Shown here: in pieces, positions 10,953 through 24,500 of the stretch
How the letters are laid out: every line of letters starts with the position of its first letter
Numbering within the stretch: position 1 is the stretch's first letter
Origin: Pipra filicauda
Lineage: Eukaryota; Chordata; Aves; Passeriformes; Pipridae
Length of the DNA stretch: 64,000 nt
Assembly: GCF_003945595.2 (NCBI RefSeq)
Contig: NW_024104668.1
Coordinates: 248,001-312,000, forward strand
Reading direction: 5' to 3'
Translations under genes and position numbers: made by a program
Notes under the pieces: model-generated
What the model was told of the DNA's origin: nothing
Database searches by the model: none
The model's input: the letters and a program-made list of their open reading frames with translations, nothing else

Positions 10953-11719
10953 TCATAGAATCATAGAATCAGACAGGTTGGAAAAGACATCAGAGATCAT
11001 CAAGTCCAACCCTTGATCCAACACCACTACGGTTACTAGAGCATGGCACTAAGTGCCACATCCAGTCTCATCTTAAAAACCTCCAGCGACAGTGAATCCA
11101 CCACCTCCCTGGGCAGCCCATTCCAATACCTGATTACCCTCTCTGTAAAGAATTTCTTTCTAATACCCAGCCTAAACCTCCTGTGGCAGAGCTTAAGACC
11201 ATGCCCTCTTGTCTTACTGACAGCTGCCTGGGAGAAGAGACCAACCCCCACCCGGCTACAATCTCCTGTCAGGGAGTTGTAGAGAGTGATGAGGTCTCCC
11301 CTGAGCCTCCTCTTCTCCAGGCTGAACAACCCCAACTCTTTCAGCCTCTCCTCATAGGATTTGTGCTTGAGTCCCTTCCCCAGCCTTGATGCTCTTCTCT
11401 GGACCTGCTCCAGCACCTCAATATCCTTCCTGAACTGAGGGGCCCAGAACTGGACACAGCACTCAAGGTGTGGCCTCACCAGTGCTGAGTCCAGGGGAAG
11501 AATCACTTCCCTGATCCAGGCCAGGATGCCATTGGCCTTCTTGGCCACCTGGGCACACTGCTGGCTCATGTTCAGCTTCCTGTCAATCCAGACTCCCAGG
11601 TCTCTTTCTGTCTGGCTGCTCTCCAGCCACTCTGTCCCCAGCCTGTAGCGCTGCAGGGGTCAAAGTGCAGGACCTGGCACTTGACCTTGTTAAACCTCAT
11701 CTCATTGGAAACAGCCCGA
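10953..11719 (-). mobile_element. CR1 LINE nested inside another CR1
   Basis: Minus-strand CR1, 767 bp. The 3' tail is at the left edge (TCATAGAATCATAGAATCAG from 10953) and the truncated 5' edge at 11719. It resembles the 590-1010 element closely in the shared part (GACAGGTTGGAAAAGAC, then ATGGCACTNAGTGCCA), so both are likely the same subfamily. Insertion was into the 3' UTR of the older plus-strand CR1. The letters GAT occur at both junctions (10951-10953 and 11720-11722 region), compatible with a very short duplication or chance. Confidence 0.93.
11036..11569 (-). pseudogene. CR1 ORF2 C-terminal part, 177-codon open frame
   Basis: The best preserved CR1 coding remnant here. The blocks in order are [105 protein letters not shown] and LPREVVD. 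It covers the thumb-like and C-terminal region after the RT active site. The FADD motif lies upstream of the truncation and is absent. The frame continues upstream of the listed Met to about 11655-11662, where a small deletion breaks it. Compared with the plus-strand copy (CIRKNIASRSREG at about 3600-3640), about seven or eight residues are missing after AWIRE, an in-frame deletion. It is not a functional gene. Confidence 0.9.
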
Positions 11720-11775
11720 GATATTCTTTAAGGCCTCATCCAACACAAACCTTTAATGATTCTGTGATTCCATGA

Positions 11776-14700
11776 TAAATGACTGATCATGTTACCATGG
11801 GAGGTACCTACATTAGTAGTTCTTCTGCCTAGAAACAAGAAAAAGATCTAACCCAAGCCAGGATTTACCAAATTTCTGTTGTTTTTACTTAGAGAAGTAG
11901 AAAATATTATTTGATGCTATTAAATCTGTTAGAATTTGATATTTATTGATCTTTTTGAGTACATACATTTAAGCCTTTCTGGAGGATCAAATAAGAAACA
12001 GTTATGTTTGATTTTTAAATTTAGTAATTCATCAGGTAAGATAAGGAGGACAGTATAAGAAGATAAGAAGAAGGGATAGCTTACAGACACCAGTGTTCAG
12101 ACTGGCAGTACAGCATAGGGGAATAAGGACAGGACTCTTAGCCCAGTTCCTCACAGGCAGAAAGTAATATAACCAGAGCACAACACTAGCCATTTTTGTT
12201 GTAAGGCTTATTGCATGTCTCAAGTGAGAACCAGAATTCAAAGTTTTTTATATTCAAGTGAATTAAAACATGCAGAATTGTTGAAATATATTTCACAATT
12301 TGTAATGGTTTTTGTGAGTCTTAACTCTAAGGAAGTTACTATTACTTTACATTTTTGGAACACTGAAGCTTTTTCTTTTTAAAATATTCTGGATTAAAAG
12401 CTCTACAGAGAGCTGGAGAGTCTGTTTGACTGTTATTTGAAGTTTTTCAATGGACCTCAGTAGGAGCAGGATCAGACCTTTTGGATTACCAAATGTTAGT
12501 GACTGGAAAAGCTCAGAGAAATAATGTTCTTAGGATGAAAGGAGCAGGGAGAGTCTGTGATATTTTGTGCTGGAATTTCTATTACACAAAAATGTCAGAG
12601 GGCATGAAGTACTTGAAGGAGGAAAAGAAAGAAATATAATGTCAGGTAATACTGGATCTAAAAAGCCAAATACAAAGTGCGCATGATGTAAGGACACATT
12701 TAAATCCTAAATTATTCTAGAGTTTTAATGAATAGCCCTGTTAACACACTTTATAAGCTAAATAAATCTTCTTAGAATTCTTCACAAATCTCAGCTAGTT
12801 TTAGAAAATTACTTTCCTTTGACAACTATATTAACATATGGCTCTACATAAAGGAGTCATTTTGAATACATGCAATTTAGTATTGAGATATACATTAAAA
12901 AAAAAGAGATGAGAGGATCCAGAAATATAATCTTCTTCTTGTAATCCTGTATTAATCCATTCTGTACTGCTTAAGTTTTCATTTGAGTGTGGAACTCACA
13001 AGGATTCTGGCAGCAGCAGCAAAGGAGAAAGAAAATGAAAAGACTTCTGTATATAAATCCCCAGAGCTACACCTATAAAGAATTTTCGCAATCTGCAAAG
13101 AAAAGAATAGCCCCAGGAACTAATCTCTCTTTGCATGGATTTCTCTCTTTTTGTCCTAACCTTGACTCTTCCACAGCCCCAGTAAGTGTGCCTCTGCTTC
13201 ATGATGAACTCACTGCTGTTACTCCAGTCTCTCAGGGCATGTCTTGGCAGCATCAATTTGCTGTTTAACTAATCCTACACTGAGATCACTCAAACACTGA
13301 AAAGGGGTTTAGTTTCACTATCAGATAGACCTGCAGAGGTAACAAATCAATTGACTTCGTGGCACGTGACAAAAATGCTAATGTTTAATTATCAATGCCG
13401 TTAATGAATTCAGACTAAGATCTCATCTAAACAGAAAGAGGATCACAGCATTTGCTTGGAGCTGTGGCTCACCTTAAAAGCTAGGAGTGCCAAGAATATG
13501 TTTGCCTCTGGCATTTCTATAAAAACTGGCTTAAAGAAGGTTAGCAAGGGAGAAAAATATATTTTTTCTTCTGAAGTTTGAATCAACAACAATATCAATA
13601 TTAGAAATGGATGGAGTTTAAATCTCATAAAGTGTTAAGTCTGAGAAGCTGTTCCTAAGGATAGGCAATCAAATTTTCACAATCTTCATCTCTCACTATT
13701 ATGGACTCTAATGCTAAGTATTACTAGTGCTATTATTTATACTCTTTTCATAAACAAATCATCTGCTTATTTGACCAGACTGAGCAAAATACGTCTAGAA
13801 ACTGATGCACGTGAATGGACAGCTTTGGTAAAAATGGGCATTACAGCAGTTCTGAATTTGAAGCATTTATATATCTTTTCTTCCACGTCTTACTTTGCTC
13901 ATTCACTTTTCTGGTTTTCAGAAATTTTAGGTTTCCTTGAAGATATTCCATGATTTACTTTTTTTTCTTTCAGACATGGAAATCTTTCATCTGCTGGAAA
14001 GCAGGTCTATTGCAGTTCTCGGGACAGTCTTCCATCTTGTCAGGGCAGCCTGCTGTTTTGATTTCACCAAGGAGCCGTGTTCGCAACCCCCACATTTTCT
14101 GTATACCTCTGTTAATAGCTTCTCTCAATCCTCTCTTCTATTGCTATTCTTCCTTCCTTCCTTCAGAAGACTGCAGAGAGATTCTGCTTGTACTGGCCAG
14201 TATCTTGTTGTATTTTTGACTTCACAAATGACCTTTCTTCTGATCTACAAGGTAGTTTTGATCAACTCATGAACTATCTTCATTTTGTTGTACCATGATC
14301 GATTGGTGGTGTTCACTACAGTACCACACCAAAAGTAGCAACCCATACTGACAAACCCATCAATTAAAAGGGAAATTTTACATCCAAAACTGCTTATTAA
14401 AGGTACAGATTTATGTATTACATTTTTGTGCCTTTTTTGCTGTCACTGGCAAGATTTTATTTAAATGATCTCTGTGTTTGTTGATAATATTCTCATATTA
14501 ACGCTGGCTGCTCTTCATTTCTTATAGTATCAGATTTTAATGTTTGCTCAAGAGCACTGCTTTACATTAGTCTCCAGGTTTCACAGGTGAAGACTGTGAA
14601 TAATTTTCAGTTAATATTTTTCTCCATCCTATTTTTCAGTTTTCTGAGAGTGGGCATTATGCATTCAGGGTTTTGATATTTTTGGGACAATTTTTCCTGC

Positions 14701-17330
14701 CATTCATTTTTAGAGTTTGGCAAACAATGCTACATTTCTAAAATTATTCTTACGCTGCTTGCTGTTCACTGACTGATCTTTTTGAGTTTTTTTGAGTACC
14801 TTTCTGTGTTTGATGTTTGCACTTTATGCTTCTTTCATTAGATGTTTTGTATCCTACAATTTTCTTGGTTACAAGGAGTTAGCTGGTCCTGTGAATTTAG
14901 AACTTTAATGAATAATTTAATTCTACTGTGAACTTTATATATACATTAATAAGAGTAAGCATGCACATTATTTTCCAGAATTGAGTCATTGCTGGTGCAT
15001 AAAACAGAGATGGGTGCATAGCTTGAATCACAAAAATCCTTCTAATCTTTGCTCCACCTTATTCATGTAGGACCCACTGTATTTTTCTTTGCTTGGTGAC
15101 TTGAAACTGCTGAATAAGAAAACAAAGTTTGGTCCTACAGCTACAACACTTCTTATGAACATGAATAGTGGGAGCACTTTCTTATTTATCTAATTTTAGA
15201 AGGTCAGAAGTTTCCATCTCCATGATAGATCATGTGTGATTCTTAGTTCTGTAATATTATGTCGTTTTGATAACTGTATTTATAACTGCATTATTTACAA
15301 GACTACATGAAATATATTAGAGTAGAAGTTAATACAAAAATAAAAGATAAATAAATCCTATAATATTTACTTATCCAGGCTGTTGCTGAAGATAACTAGA
15401 TTATATATATCATTTGTCCAGAGCTTATTTTGGTATTAATATATTTATTATTTATAAATGTTAACAGAAAAGTGCAGTACTGTGAGGGAAAAAAAAAAAA
15501 ATGTATGTATTTATAAAAGCTTACTTTCATTCGGTTTTTGTTCATCTTCATCCCAACAATGACTTTATTAAAACAGTGATTTCTCATAAAGGGGGAATGA
15601 AAACAGGCATTTGAACAGATGGGCTTAATAAAGCTTCTGTAGTAGATCTGCCACAAATGGTTGAGCACCGCCACTAAAGCAAGGCTAAGATATGACTGAA
15701 AATAAAGATCTTTCAAATGTTTTGTGCTCTTTTTGTGCTAAAACTGATTAAAAGACAAAGGTTATGACGTAAACATACATAATTCTAAGAGGACAACACA
15801 AAATGGAACTTTGCTATGAAAGGGAACTTCACTTTCTTCCAAAGTAATAAAATTTCGGTGTGCTGTAGTGGGAAAACAGCAAATTCTGTGTTGTTGTTTT
15901 TTTTCTTTTTTCTTTTTTTTTTTAAATTTTTACTTGTGACATTTTTTTTCCTCTTTTGTATCAAAAAATTTCAAAAAAACCAAGTGGTTTACTATGTCAC
16001 CAAAAATAACATTTATGTTTTCATAGGTATCCCTCTTATGAATCTTTGTGCAAGGTTGGAAGAAGTTACTGCTATCATTCTTTCTCTGCTATAGAATTTT
16101 TTCTTCCCAATAATGCATAGAAAAATTAAAAGAAATATTTATAACACCATGTTTGGAAGGGCAAATCACTTCAAACATATAGCTACTGAATAAAAAGTGT
16201 CACAATAAAGATGAAATATTTTTTTTTTTAAATTACCACAATGTGCTGATAGAGTTAAATCTAAATTTTCCTGTTGTCTAATACCTAGTGAAAGATGAAA
16301 TTCAGCTCATCTACCCATTTAAACATTAGGTATATTCCTGATGCTTGCTGTGTTTCCACAGTCAGGGAATTAGACAAGAAACATCATATACTTTTAGTCT
16401 CTGTATTTTGATGAAGGGTTCACTGCCCAGGGGAATTACAAAACAGCACTTCAGCACATCTCTGACTTGGCTTTGGTTCCAGGTAAAACTGGGTAGGGTT
16501 GTGGGTTTCTTTGTATTGAATTTTGAGATGTAACTTGAAGTGTTGTCTTCCATAAAAACACCCACTTCCTCTGTATGCAAAAATTTCCATAATGATCACA
16601 TCTCCTTGAAAACTTGTAACAAGGCTTTATATAGAGAAAAAGGTTGTTAGTGAAATTCCGAATGGACTTAGTGAATAATTTTGGAGCAGATCTTGCTTTT
16701 AGCTATGCCAGTAATTTTGTTTAGAATCCTCCTATTTAAGTATCTGGCTTGAATTTTTTTTTTTTTTTTATAAATACATTCAGTATGAGACCTGTTATTT
16801 CCTCAAATACAGATTTTGCTTTAAATAATGCTTAAACTTCTGGTGATATGATAAGTAACTGCCCAGTCTCAGTTACCAAGATTAGTTTATATGGAGAAGA
16901 ATTTTTGTAGATGTGTCAGTGTTTATTTTGTGTATACACACAATCTAATTTAAATCTAATAGCTTTACAGAAACAGACAAATGCTGCTGCCTTATTCAAA
17001 GCAAGCAAATATGCAGATGCTGATCTATTGTGCCTTGGTTTTGCATGGACTGCAGTGCACAAAAGTTGTCAATTATTACAGTAAGGCTCCACTTTTTTGG
17101 TCTTTATGGTCTTTATTTTTTAGTTAAGGTACCTGTTGCCTACAAAACCTGAAATAAGAACTGCAAACAAGAATTTTTGCTCTTTTACAAAAGAAGACCT
17201 GAAGAGACAAAGTCTTGTGACCTTGTACTTCATGAAGCTCTGTGAGTTTTGAACTGCATCTTGGGAGTAGGATCTTCTGCCTTTTAGGGGTTTAGCTAAT
17301 TTTTGGAGGCCATTTTACTGAAAAGGCCTG
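11776..17330. other. AT-rich unique-looking DNA
   Basis: About 5.5 kb with no recognisable interspersed repeat. It has homopolymer runs at 15490-15502 (A), 15897-15924 (T-rich) and 16753-16769 (T), plus a short (CTTC) run at 14148-14165 next to a good splice-acceptor-like pyrimidine tract. Open frames such as 13937-14272 and 13711-13953 show no domain I recognise. Transcription of this stretch cannot be judged. Confidence 0.5.
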
Positions 17331-17765
17331 CTGTGAAGGATAAGTTAGAAGAAGCCCCAGCAACAGCTCTCTCCACCTCTGCTTGGGGCAGTGACTAAAA
17401 TCTGAGGTTCCCATACTCAACCCCCATCTGAGTTAGACTGTGGTCACAGTGATTTTGCATCTGTACCCCATTTCATACTTTCCTGATTCTGATCTGCATC
17501 CCCACCTGCTGACTTGGCTTTCTGGTTTAGCCTTGGGCATCTCTCCCGACTATGGATTTGATGGATGTTTTCTGGGCTCTCAGCTGATCCTGGTTCCCAT
17601 CACTGGACCTGATCCTGACCCTGAGTCGCTTAGTTTCCTAGCCCCTTGTAAGGTAGACTGCTACCCCCACCTGCCTTGGGATGCTCAGCTCCTACTTGTC
17701 TTCTACAGGGCAACCTGCCCTTGCTGTTTCCTGACAGGACTAAAGAAAAAGGATCACAGTACTCT
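17331..17765. other. GC- and pyrimidine-richer patch of unknown origin
   Basis: Base composition changes sharply from the AT-rich surroundings to a C/T-rich, higher-GC segment (for example CCACCTGCTGACTTGGCTTT and CTGATCCTGACCCTGAGTCG). The plus strand is open for 109 codons (17440-17769), but the peptide has no recognisable domain and a composition typical of translated pyrimidine-rich DNA. The texture is like an old LTR or other dispersed repeat, but I find no TG...CA ends, TATA or poly(A) signal that would prove it. The alternatives are a conserved non-coding segment or a processed-transcript relic. Confidence 0.4.
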
Positions 17766-20700
17766 CTAAACCAATTATTTGAATTATTTTAGCTAAGTTG
17801 CTCTTTGCTACTGTCACCCAACCACTGAATCTGTCTACTTGTAAGTGACCTCGAAAATGCATAAGCCAATACCTATTGCTACTTATTTTCTCACAATTCC
17901 CGGCTTCCCACATTTAAATCACTACATCCTTCATGAAAGTGCATGTCAGTTCACACTAATGGTTATTTGATTAGCAGAAAATTGAAATTATCTGGATGAA
18001 TTGTCAGTTGCAATGATTTAAGTATAACTCAGCATTAACACCAGGGTGAAACAGGGGGGATGGAGCATAGTTAGCTCTTGAAGAATGGTTAGAATAAAGG
18101 GTATGATCATTAGTCTCAACTTCCCAGTACCTTTATTGCAATGAGGTAAAGCAGTTTGAACATTGATACCATTTTGGGATACTGCATGCTTAATTTAACA
18201 ATGGTCAATAAGAATTAAGCAACTAGTCCAGTTGTCGTGATTCTCCTTGGAGGCTTTATTATCTGAACTATTCTGCAAGAAAATGTGTAATGAAAAATGC
18301 AGATGTTCTCATGCTCTTGATTCGAGTGTTTCTGAGTGAAGACACAATGTTGCTTGTAAAGAAGTTGACAAGAAAAAAGAAAATACATTTATGAATTAAA
18401 CACAGAGGAAGAAATAACTTCGTTTCTTCCAAGCTCAGATAGTCGATTTCATCAGACATCTAAAATAAGTAACTTTGAGACAGGAGACATTTTAAGAAAA
18501 GGATGTATGTCTCCATTCTCATAACATTAGACTTTAAATGTCTTTTCCTTGCCACAAATATCTATGTGATACATCTTCATAAAAACTGTTTAAAACATTC
18601 ATTGAATTCAAACACAGGGAAATAATTTGTATTCAGTGTACAAGGTAAAGAGATTATATGTATTTATTTACATAATACGGGAATATAAAAAACAAAGTCC
18701 ATATTTTGTAATAAAATAAGATTGTATAGCTATTAGTAATGGGTGAACACAGGACCAATGTAAAGGCACTTTATGGAGGAGGAATTATTACATGCTTAAG
18801 TGTAGCTGGAGTTCCTGTTACAACTATACATGCAAATGGTTCTTTTTAGCTGTCAGCTTATACTCATAGAAAAAAATAGAAAGAAAAAAATCCCAAAGGG
18901 GACATCCAGTGCAATATAAAACAGCAAAATAGGGGTCAGGATTGCTAGTTCTGAGTAGTAGCAGGCTGGAACAAAAGTGGGGCACCCTTGAAGCCTCCCA
19001 TGGTCATTGTGAAGACTGCCCACAAATACACACCCAAGTTCTACTAGGTCTTGCCAAAGGCAGGTGGGTGAACAGGGCACAGAGTAGGGCAACAGAGGAC
19101 CCCCAAAAGAATTTTAGGAGGAAAGCAGAGGACTTATAAAGTCTTGCTATGGCATTGATCAGCAGAGAGGATGTGATGTCTCATAATCCAGCATTTCAAG
19201 AATGAATTACAGCTAAGTCACAGAGAAAACCTGGTTTTGCTAGCATTGCAGAGCACATTTCTAACATAATGAATGCAAAAAGATAACAGTACTGAAACCA
19301 AGATCAAAAGATCTGTGTATTAGTTAATATTTTCAGTTACCACAGGATGAAGCGTGTGAGTAACAGATAAATGAAATCTACTTATATAAGAATGATGACC
19401 AACAAATAGAAAGTGCTTATTTAAATCTAGGAAAAAGCAAGGGAAAAAGTGAATATAGCAACAAAACCAGTACTGACCCAGACCTGAATTTACCCAGGAA
19501 CCTTCAGAAATGTGAAGCAGTCTCCTTCTCTCTGTTGCTACTGCATCCTGTCTGTTCAAACACCATCTCTGATTAAATCTGCTTCAAGATCCATGTTCCA
19601 TAGTAAGTTCATAAGTCATAGTATATGTGATGCGAGTTAAATCATTCACAAAACTTACTTAACAAAATCTCCTGTTCAAAATGTTGAGAGGAACACGTTT
19701 CTATGTTTTAAGGGTAGCATATAAAATATCAAAGTGTATTTTCTTTTGAAATCTAAAGACCAGTTAAGACAGTCTGAAGACAGGTGTTAACATATCGATA
19801 TGTCAACTATGTGATGAGGAGAAACAGAATCAAATAGGTCAAAAAAGGTTCTGAAATTGAGACAAGTTGTTGGAAAAAAAGTCTGCAGGAGCTTACTGTC
19901 TTATCCAATTTCTTCTTATATATTTCATTTTATAGGACAAATGAGAAAGCATGGATTTCTGTTCATTTTCCAAGGGCTTATATTTGTTGATTATATTAAA
20001 GTGAGCTATGAAGAATTAAGTTAGTGACGTATATTTAACTATAACCCACTGTGCAAAGGACTAAACATAACTAAGTGTGAAGCAGCTAACTATGCATCTA
20101 TTATGTACTAATTGTTTTAGTATTTACTGATTACACCAGTCTGTGAAGCTGTTTAGGTTTTGAGAAAAGTATGAAGACATCAACTGGGGAAATAGTTGCA
20201 AAAAATAATGTTATACTATGATAAAAAACAATCTAACTTTCAATGCAAAAAAGGCTTTGATTATACATATAACTCTTCAAACAAAGCCTAAGTTTTTCAG
20301 GTAATGGGCAGATGACCTTAAGCATTAAACAGTGCTCTTTCTTCTTTCTTTGATTCCTCAGGTGTGTGTATATGTTGTTTGTGTACGACTGTTGATGGAA
20401 AGAAAAAGGCTGCATACATATGAGAATACACATATGGGGTTATATTTTTGGTGAAAAGACTGCTTTTGCTTACCCTGGTACTGAGATCTGTGTAAAGTAT
20501 GACCTCATCAAAGCAAGGCTATGAGAAGGGAAACTAAATTCTAAAGCTTGAGTGACTGGTCATTTGTCTGTGAAGATTACTCAAGCCATAAAATTTTGGT
20601 GCCAGTTATGGAGGAAGTTAATTATAAACAAAGGGGTCAATTTAGTATAAATGTCACTGATATTTGTTGTGATGAGGGTTAGATAACATCACATGATTTA

Positions 20701-21298
20701 TATATATATATGTGTGTATATATTTATATATTTGTATGAAGCCTTTTAGATAGATTATATTTGAAGAACAGCTCATACAAAGACTGACAACAGCTGAGCT
20801 AAAGGTAAAGTCATTAGTTTTTCTCAGAAACTCAGTAGCATTTCTTTTCATAATTAATTTTTTTTTGTGGAGAAACTTATGAGGTCTTTATTGGACAAAG
20901 GGAAAGTGATAATACACGTAGATTTAAAAGAGTTTACATTTAATTTTTTCAAGCAGGTTTTTGGCTATTTTGGAAATCTGAACATATAGCTAAGGACATG
21001 ATTTAAGCTCCTTGATGAAGGAATAGGGAATTTCCCTTGTCTCTCAGTTGAACGTTCTCTGATATTGTTGCTGAACTATTTGGGTAACAATGAGACTCTA
21101 ATGGGAGTATTGTTGAATCTCAGAATAAGTTACAGTATTCCCAACCGAACTGATCCCCCCCTTGCTGTGGCAGTGTCAAGTGACTGCGCTATCAAATGGA
21201 TTACTTCTGCGGTTAAGAATTGTTTCTCTCAATTGAAAAGAAGTGATTACTGCACTGTATCTAAATTTCTCAACCCAACTACCATTTTCACTTCAACA
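17766..21298. other. AT-rich unique-looking DNA
   Basis: No gene or dispersed repeat recognised. It contains the TA/TG-rich microsatellite at 20698-20737 and a slightly GC-richer stretch at 18930-19130 with no recognisable content. Confidence 0.5.
20698..20737. repeat. TA/TG-rich microsatellite
   Basis: An alternating TATATATATA-TGTGTGTATA run, imperfect, about 40 bp. Confidence 0.85.
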
Positions 21299-21551
21299 CA
21301 AGGAAAAAGAAAGAAAAGAAAGAAAGGAAAGAAAGGAATAAAAGAAAAGAAGAACAAAAGAAAGAAAAAGAAAGGAAAGAAAAACAAAAGGAAAGAAAAA
21401 GAAAGAAAGAAAGAAAAAGAAAGAAGGAAAGAAAAAAGAGAGAAAGAAAAAAAAAGAAAGAAAGAAAAAAGAAAGAAAGAAAGAAAGAGAAGAAAGAAAT
21501 GAAAGAAAAAAGAAAGAAAGAAAGAAAAAGAAAGAAAAGAAAGAAAGAAAG
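21299..21551 (+). repeat. (GAAA)n polypurine microsatellite, about 250 bp
   Basis: The plus strand is almost uninterrupted purine, mainly GAAA, GGAAA and GAAAA units, with only a few pyrimidine interruptions (GGAATAAAAG, AACAAAAG). The plus frame reads as lysine-rich and the minus frame as serine/phenylalanine-rich, which explains two long artificial open frames (21065-21502 plus, 21293-21598 minus). Such tracts can form intramolecular triplex DNA and slip during replication. Confidence 0.97.
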
Positions 21552-24500
21552 TTCATTTCAGTTTTGGGGCTTTTTTTAGTTGTTCTTGCTTTCGACATTA
21601 CAGTGAAATACTCAGACTTTTGAATTTCTGATTAGCAGGTGAGATAGATCCTGTGTTCTTATTGATTTTTTCGTGGTGTTGAGTTTCATTGACAGCTTTA
21701 CCTATTAGTTTGCTTTGTTTTGAGACCTTGAAGTGACACAAGGTTAACATAATTTAAACAGGATATTAAGCCTCAATATATGTGGATAAATCAAAGTCTG
21801 GTCTTGATTTCTAGTATATACATAAATGTATCAAATAATACACCTTTCAGATTGAATAGTTTTCTAATTAAATAAGGTATAAGAAACATAATTTAGCTGA
21901 TAAAATGAAACTTTAGAATTTTGATGCAAAAAAATAAAGATTAAGATAAATACATCCAAAATGTACATTTTTCTAGACATAATTTGGCAGATTTCTTTTG
22001 AAGTAATTTAAATTGAAAATGTCTATACTGTCCTCTGAAGGAATTTAGTTGCTAAGTGTCAAGAATAGAGATAGTTGAACTAAAGTAATAATGGTCATTA
22101 GTAGTTTGATTTTGTTGTTGCTGACATTGCCGTTCGAGAAGCAAAACATACTGTATAACTGTGTATTCAAACATTTACAAAGTGCTTGCAACAAACGTGG
22201 GTGGAGCCCTTCCCAAATCTTGGTTTGCGAAGCCTAGCCATGATGATGATGATGATCAAACATTTAATGTCTTCCTTTTCCAGCAGTCTGCAGTAGTGGG
22301 GATCATCTGTATTTGTGTTTCTGAGTGTGAGTGTGTATGTAAAAGCAAATTTGCACAGACCAAAAATTTAAATTTTAACTTCATAGTAAGAAATAATCCT
22401 ACTATTTCTTAAACATTCTTGATCTCAAAAAGAATTCATGATGGTTCTCTAATACTAGATACTCTGTTGGCATAAGATTTTACAGAACTTTTTTTTTATT
22501 GAAGTTTGTTTACTCTTTAGGGCTAAGAGGCAAAAGGCTGAGGGAAAAAAGGGACAAGCTATATAATGTTATAATATTAGACAATAAAATTATAATTATT
22601 CTAATATAATATTATTTATATATTAATACAACTCCCCAGGCAAAATAACTGATCAAATCTGGTCAGGAAGAGCCCAACCAATATGAAATGACAACCAGAA
22701 ATAATATTGATTTGTTGATAACACTAATATATTAATCTTAATTGCTCTTAGAAACTACGTTCCACCAATATGTGCAGATTAATCCTTGTTCTGCTAAACG
22801 ACAGTACAGTTTATGTATATATATGTTCAAAAGATACTTTGAAAGTATGGTTAAATGGTTATGAGTCTAAGACTGCAATATATTTCTTCTAACTCTTGCA
22901 ATATAATCAGTGTTAAATAGATAAATCACTGTAAAGTGTCTATGTTCACCTTTCCACCTCTGACTACCCTGTTGCACTGTGGACAACCTACACTCTACTC
23001 CAATGGAAAAAGTAGCCTTTGGATCATCATTCATACATACCATGCATGGAGCTTCTTGTTTACCTGTGGAGTATTATTCTGATTAACAACCTGGACTTCG
23101 TTTTTAAAATTTCGAGTTAAGGTCTCCATATGTCTTAATGTGAGATCTTTATTTTTTGAACTGTGTTCCAGTGTCACAGCCAGGGATTAATGCAGTGTAA
23201 TGTCAGAGCTTTGAAGCTGCTCCTGGTAATTTTGTCCCTGTGAAGAAAGTCACCTTATGTCTTTATTACTAGGAATTTCTCTTTTGCAGTACTAATGTAC
23301 GTATTGGCGCAGAGCTGTAGGCTTCAGAGTTATCTACCATTTATCCTTTGCCCCAATACAGTGACAAGCAACAACCAACAATTTTAAGTCTTTAGAAAAT
23401 ACGGTAATTTAAGCATTATAACTTAAAAACTGTAAGAAAAGTTTCCTTTTTATTAACTTCCCTCTTTATTTTCCCTTTACCTGGTGACAAATTTTATAAG
23501 AAAAACCTTCTCAGTTACCTTTAGTTAGTATTAAGCCTTGCAGTTTTCTTTAGGGTGAGGGAAGATGATGAAGTGTATCCTCAGAAGGGACAACAACAGA
23601 TATGAACATTTGACTATTGCTAGAAAAAAATTATATATTGCATTTGCAGTATATCATGCCTTTGGAAATCTAAGAAACTACTGTTAATGACTTGTTGAAA
23701 GCATTATTACTTCAGCTGCCTGGTGAGCTCAATCTACAGCTTTTGTTTGGATTTTATCTGGCTAAGGCAGGCTATAACCAAACAAAAGGAAAGAACTGGA
23801 GGGATACCAAATGGATGGCATCAAAAAGTGATGATGATAAAAGCTAGCTCTTCCTACACGCATCCAAATTAAATTAAAGACTGTAGAAATGAATGGTGTC
23901 CAGAACAATTAATCTTCTCTTAATTTTATTCAGTAAATTTCCCTTGAACGGAATTTTCTTTCTCAGTTTCAAATGACAACCTTGTAGTCTACAACAACCT
24001 CCTATCATGGTATTGCTTCATCTTTGTGTTTGATTTAATTCAGTCTCTCTAATGTAATACTTTGTAAAACAGCCAGTAATGATCTCTTGTCACAAATTTT
24101 AAGCCTCTGCAAGGGTCTTAGATTTACTAATGTCTTTTTTTTATTACTTCTGTATTTTTATGTTGTTACCTACATAGCTAAAAATCCTCTAATCTTCAAA
24201 AGTTTTCCTGATCCATTGTACAATAACCTATTTTATGAGTTGCCCAAAGTCTGAACTGAATGATGCAACATTTCTCTACCTGCAAGCAGAGGTTTCTCCA
24301 TCCTTACAGGAATAAAAGTACAACTCGCTTCTGAACCTAACTGATTGGGTTGGATCAATTGGTTAACTTGTTTATACCTGTTTCTGGTTAGATAAGGAAT
24401 TCTAAGATGAGGTGATGAAGGCTTTTGGACTGTGCATGTGAAGTAGTTGATTGTCTCTTCTTCCATAAAGTTCACATCTCAGGTAGGGAACTTGACCTAT

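Larger units (their letters stand above)
10636..11775 (+). mobile_element. CR1 LINE 3' end, split by a nested CR1
   Basis: Plus-strand CR1 3' end in two parts. The left part, about 10636-10952, reads like CR1 ORF2 C-terminus and 3' UTR (GGGGTGACCTAGTTGTGGCT, then TTGCCCAGAGAAGTTGTCGA) and stops after GGCTGGAAATAGAT. The right part, 11720-11775, resumes with GATATTCTTTAAGGCC and ends in ATGATTCTGTGATTCCATGA, the CR1 tail. Joined, the parts match one CR1 3' end. The 767 bp between them is a younger, opposite-strand CR1. The outer copy is thus older than the nested one. The coding part carries stops and shifts. Confidence 0.9.

Noticed and set aside
11043..11389. Plus-strand open frames of 68-79 codons
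   Set aside because: Antisense shadows of the nested minus-strand CR1.
13937..14272. 111-codon open frame with strong acceptor-like tracts at 13973 and 14166
   Set aside because: No recognisable domain, weak donors, and composition explained by T-rich sequence. RNA data would be needed to revive it.
21065..21598. Long overlapping open frames on both strands (145 and 101 codons)
   Set aside because: They are translations of the GAAA microsatellite (lysine-rich one way, serine/phenylalanine-rich the other). No gene.
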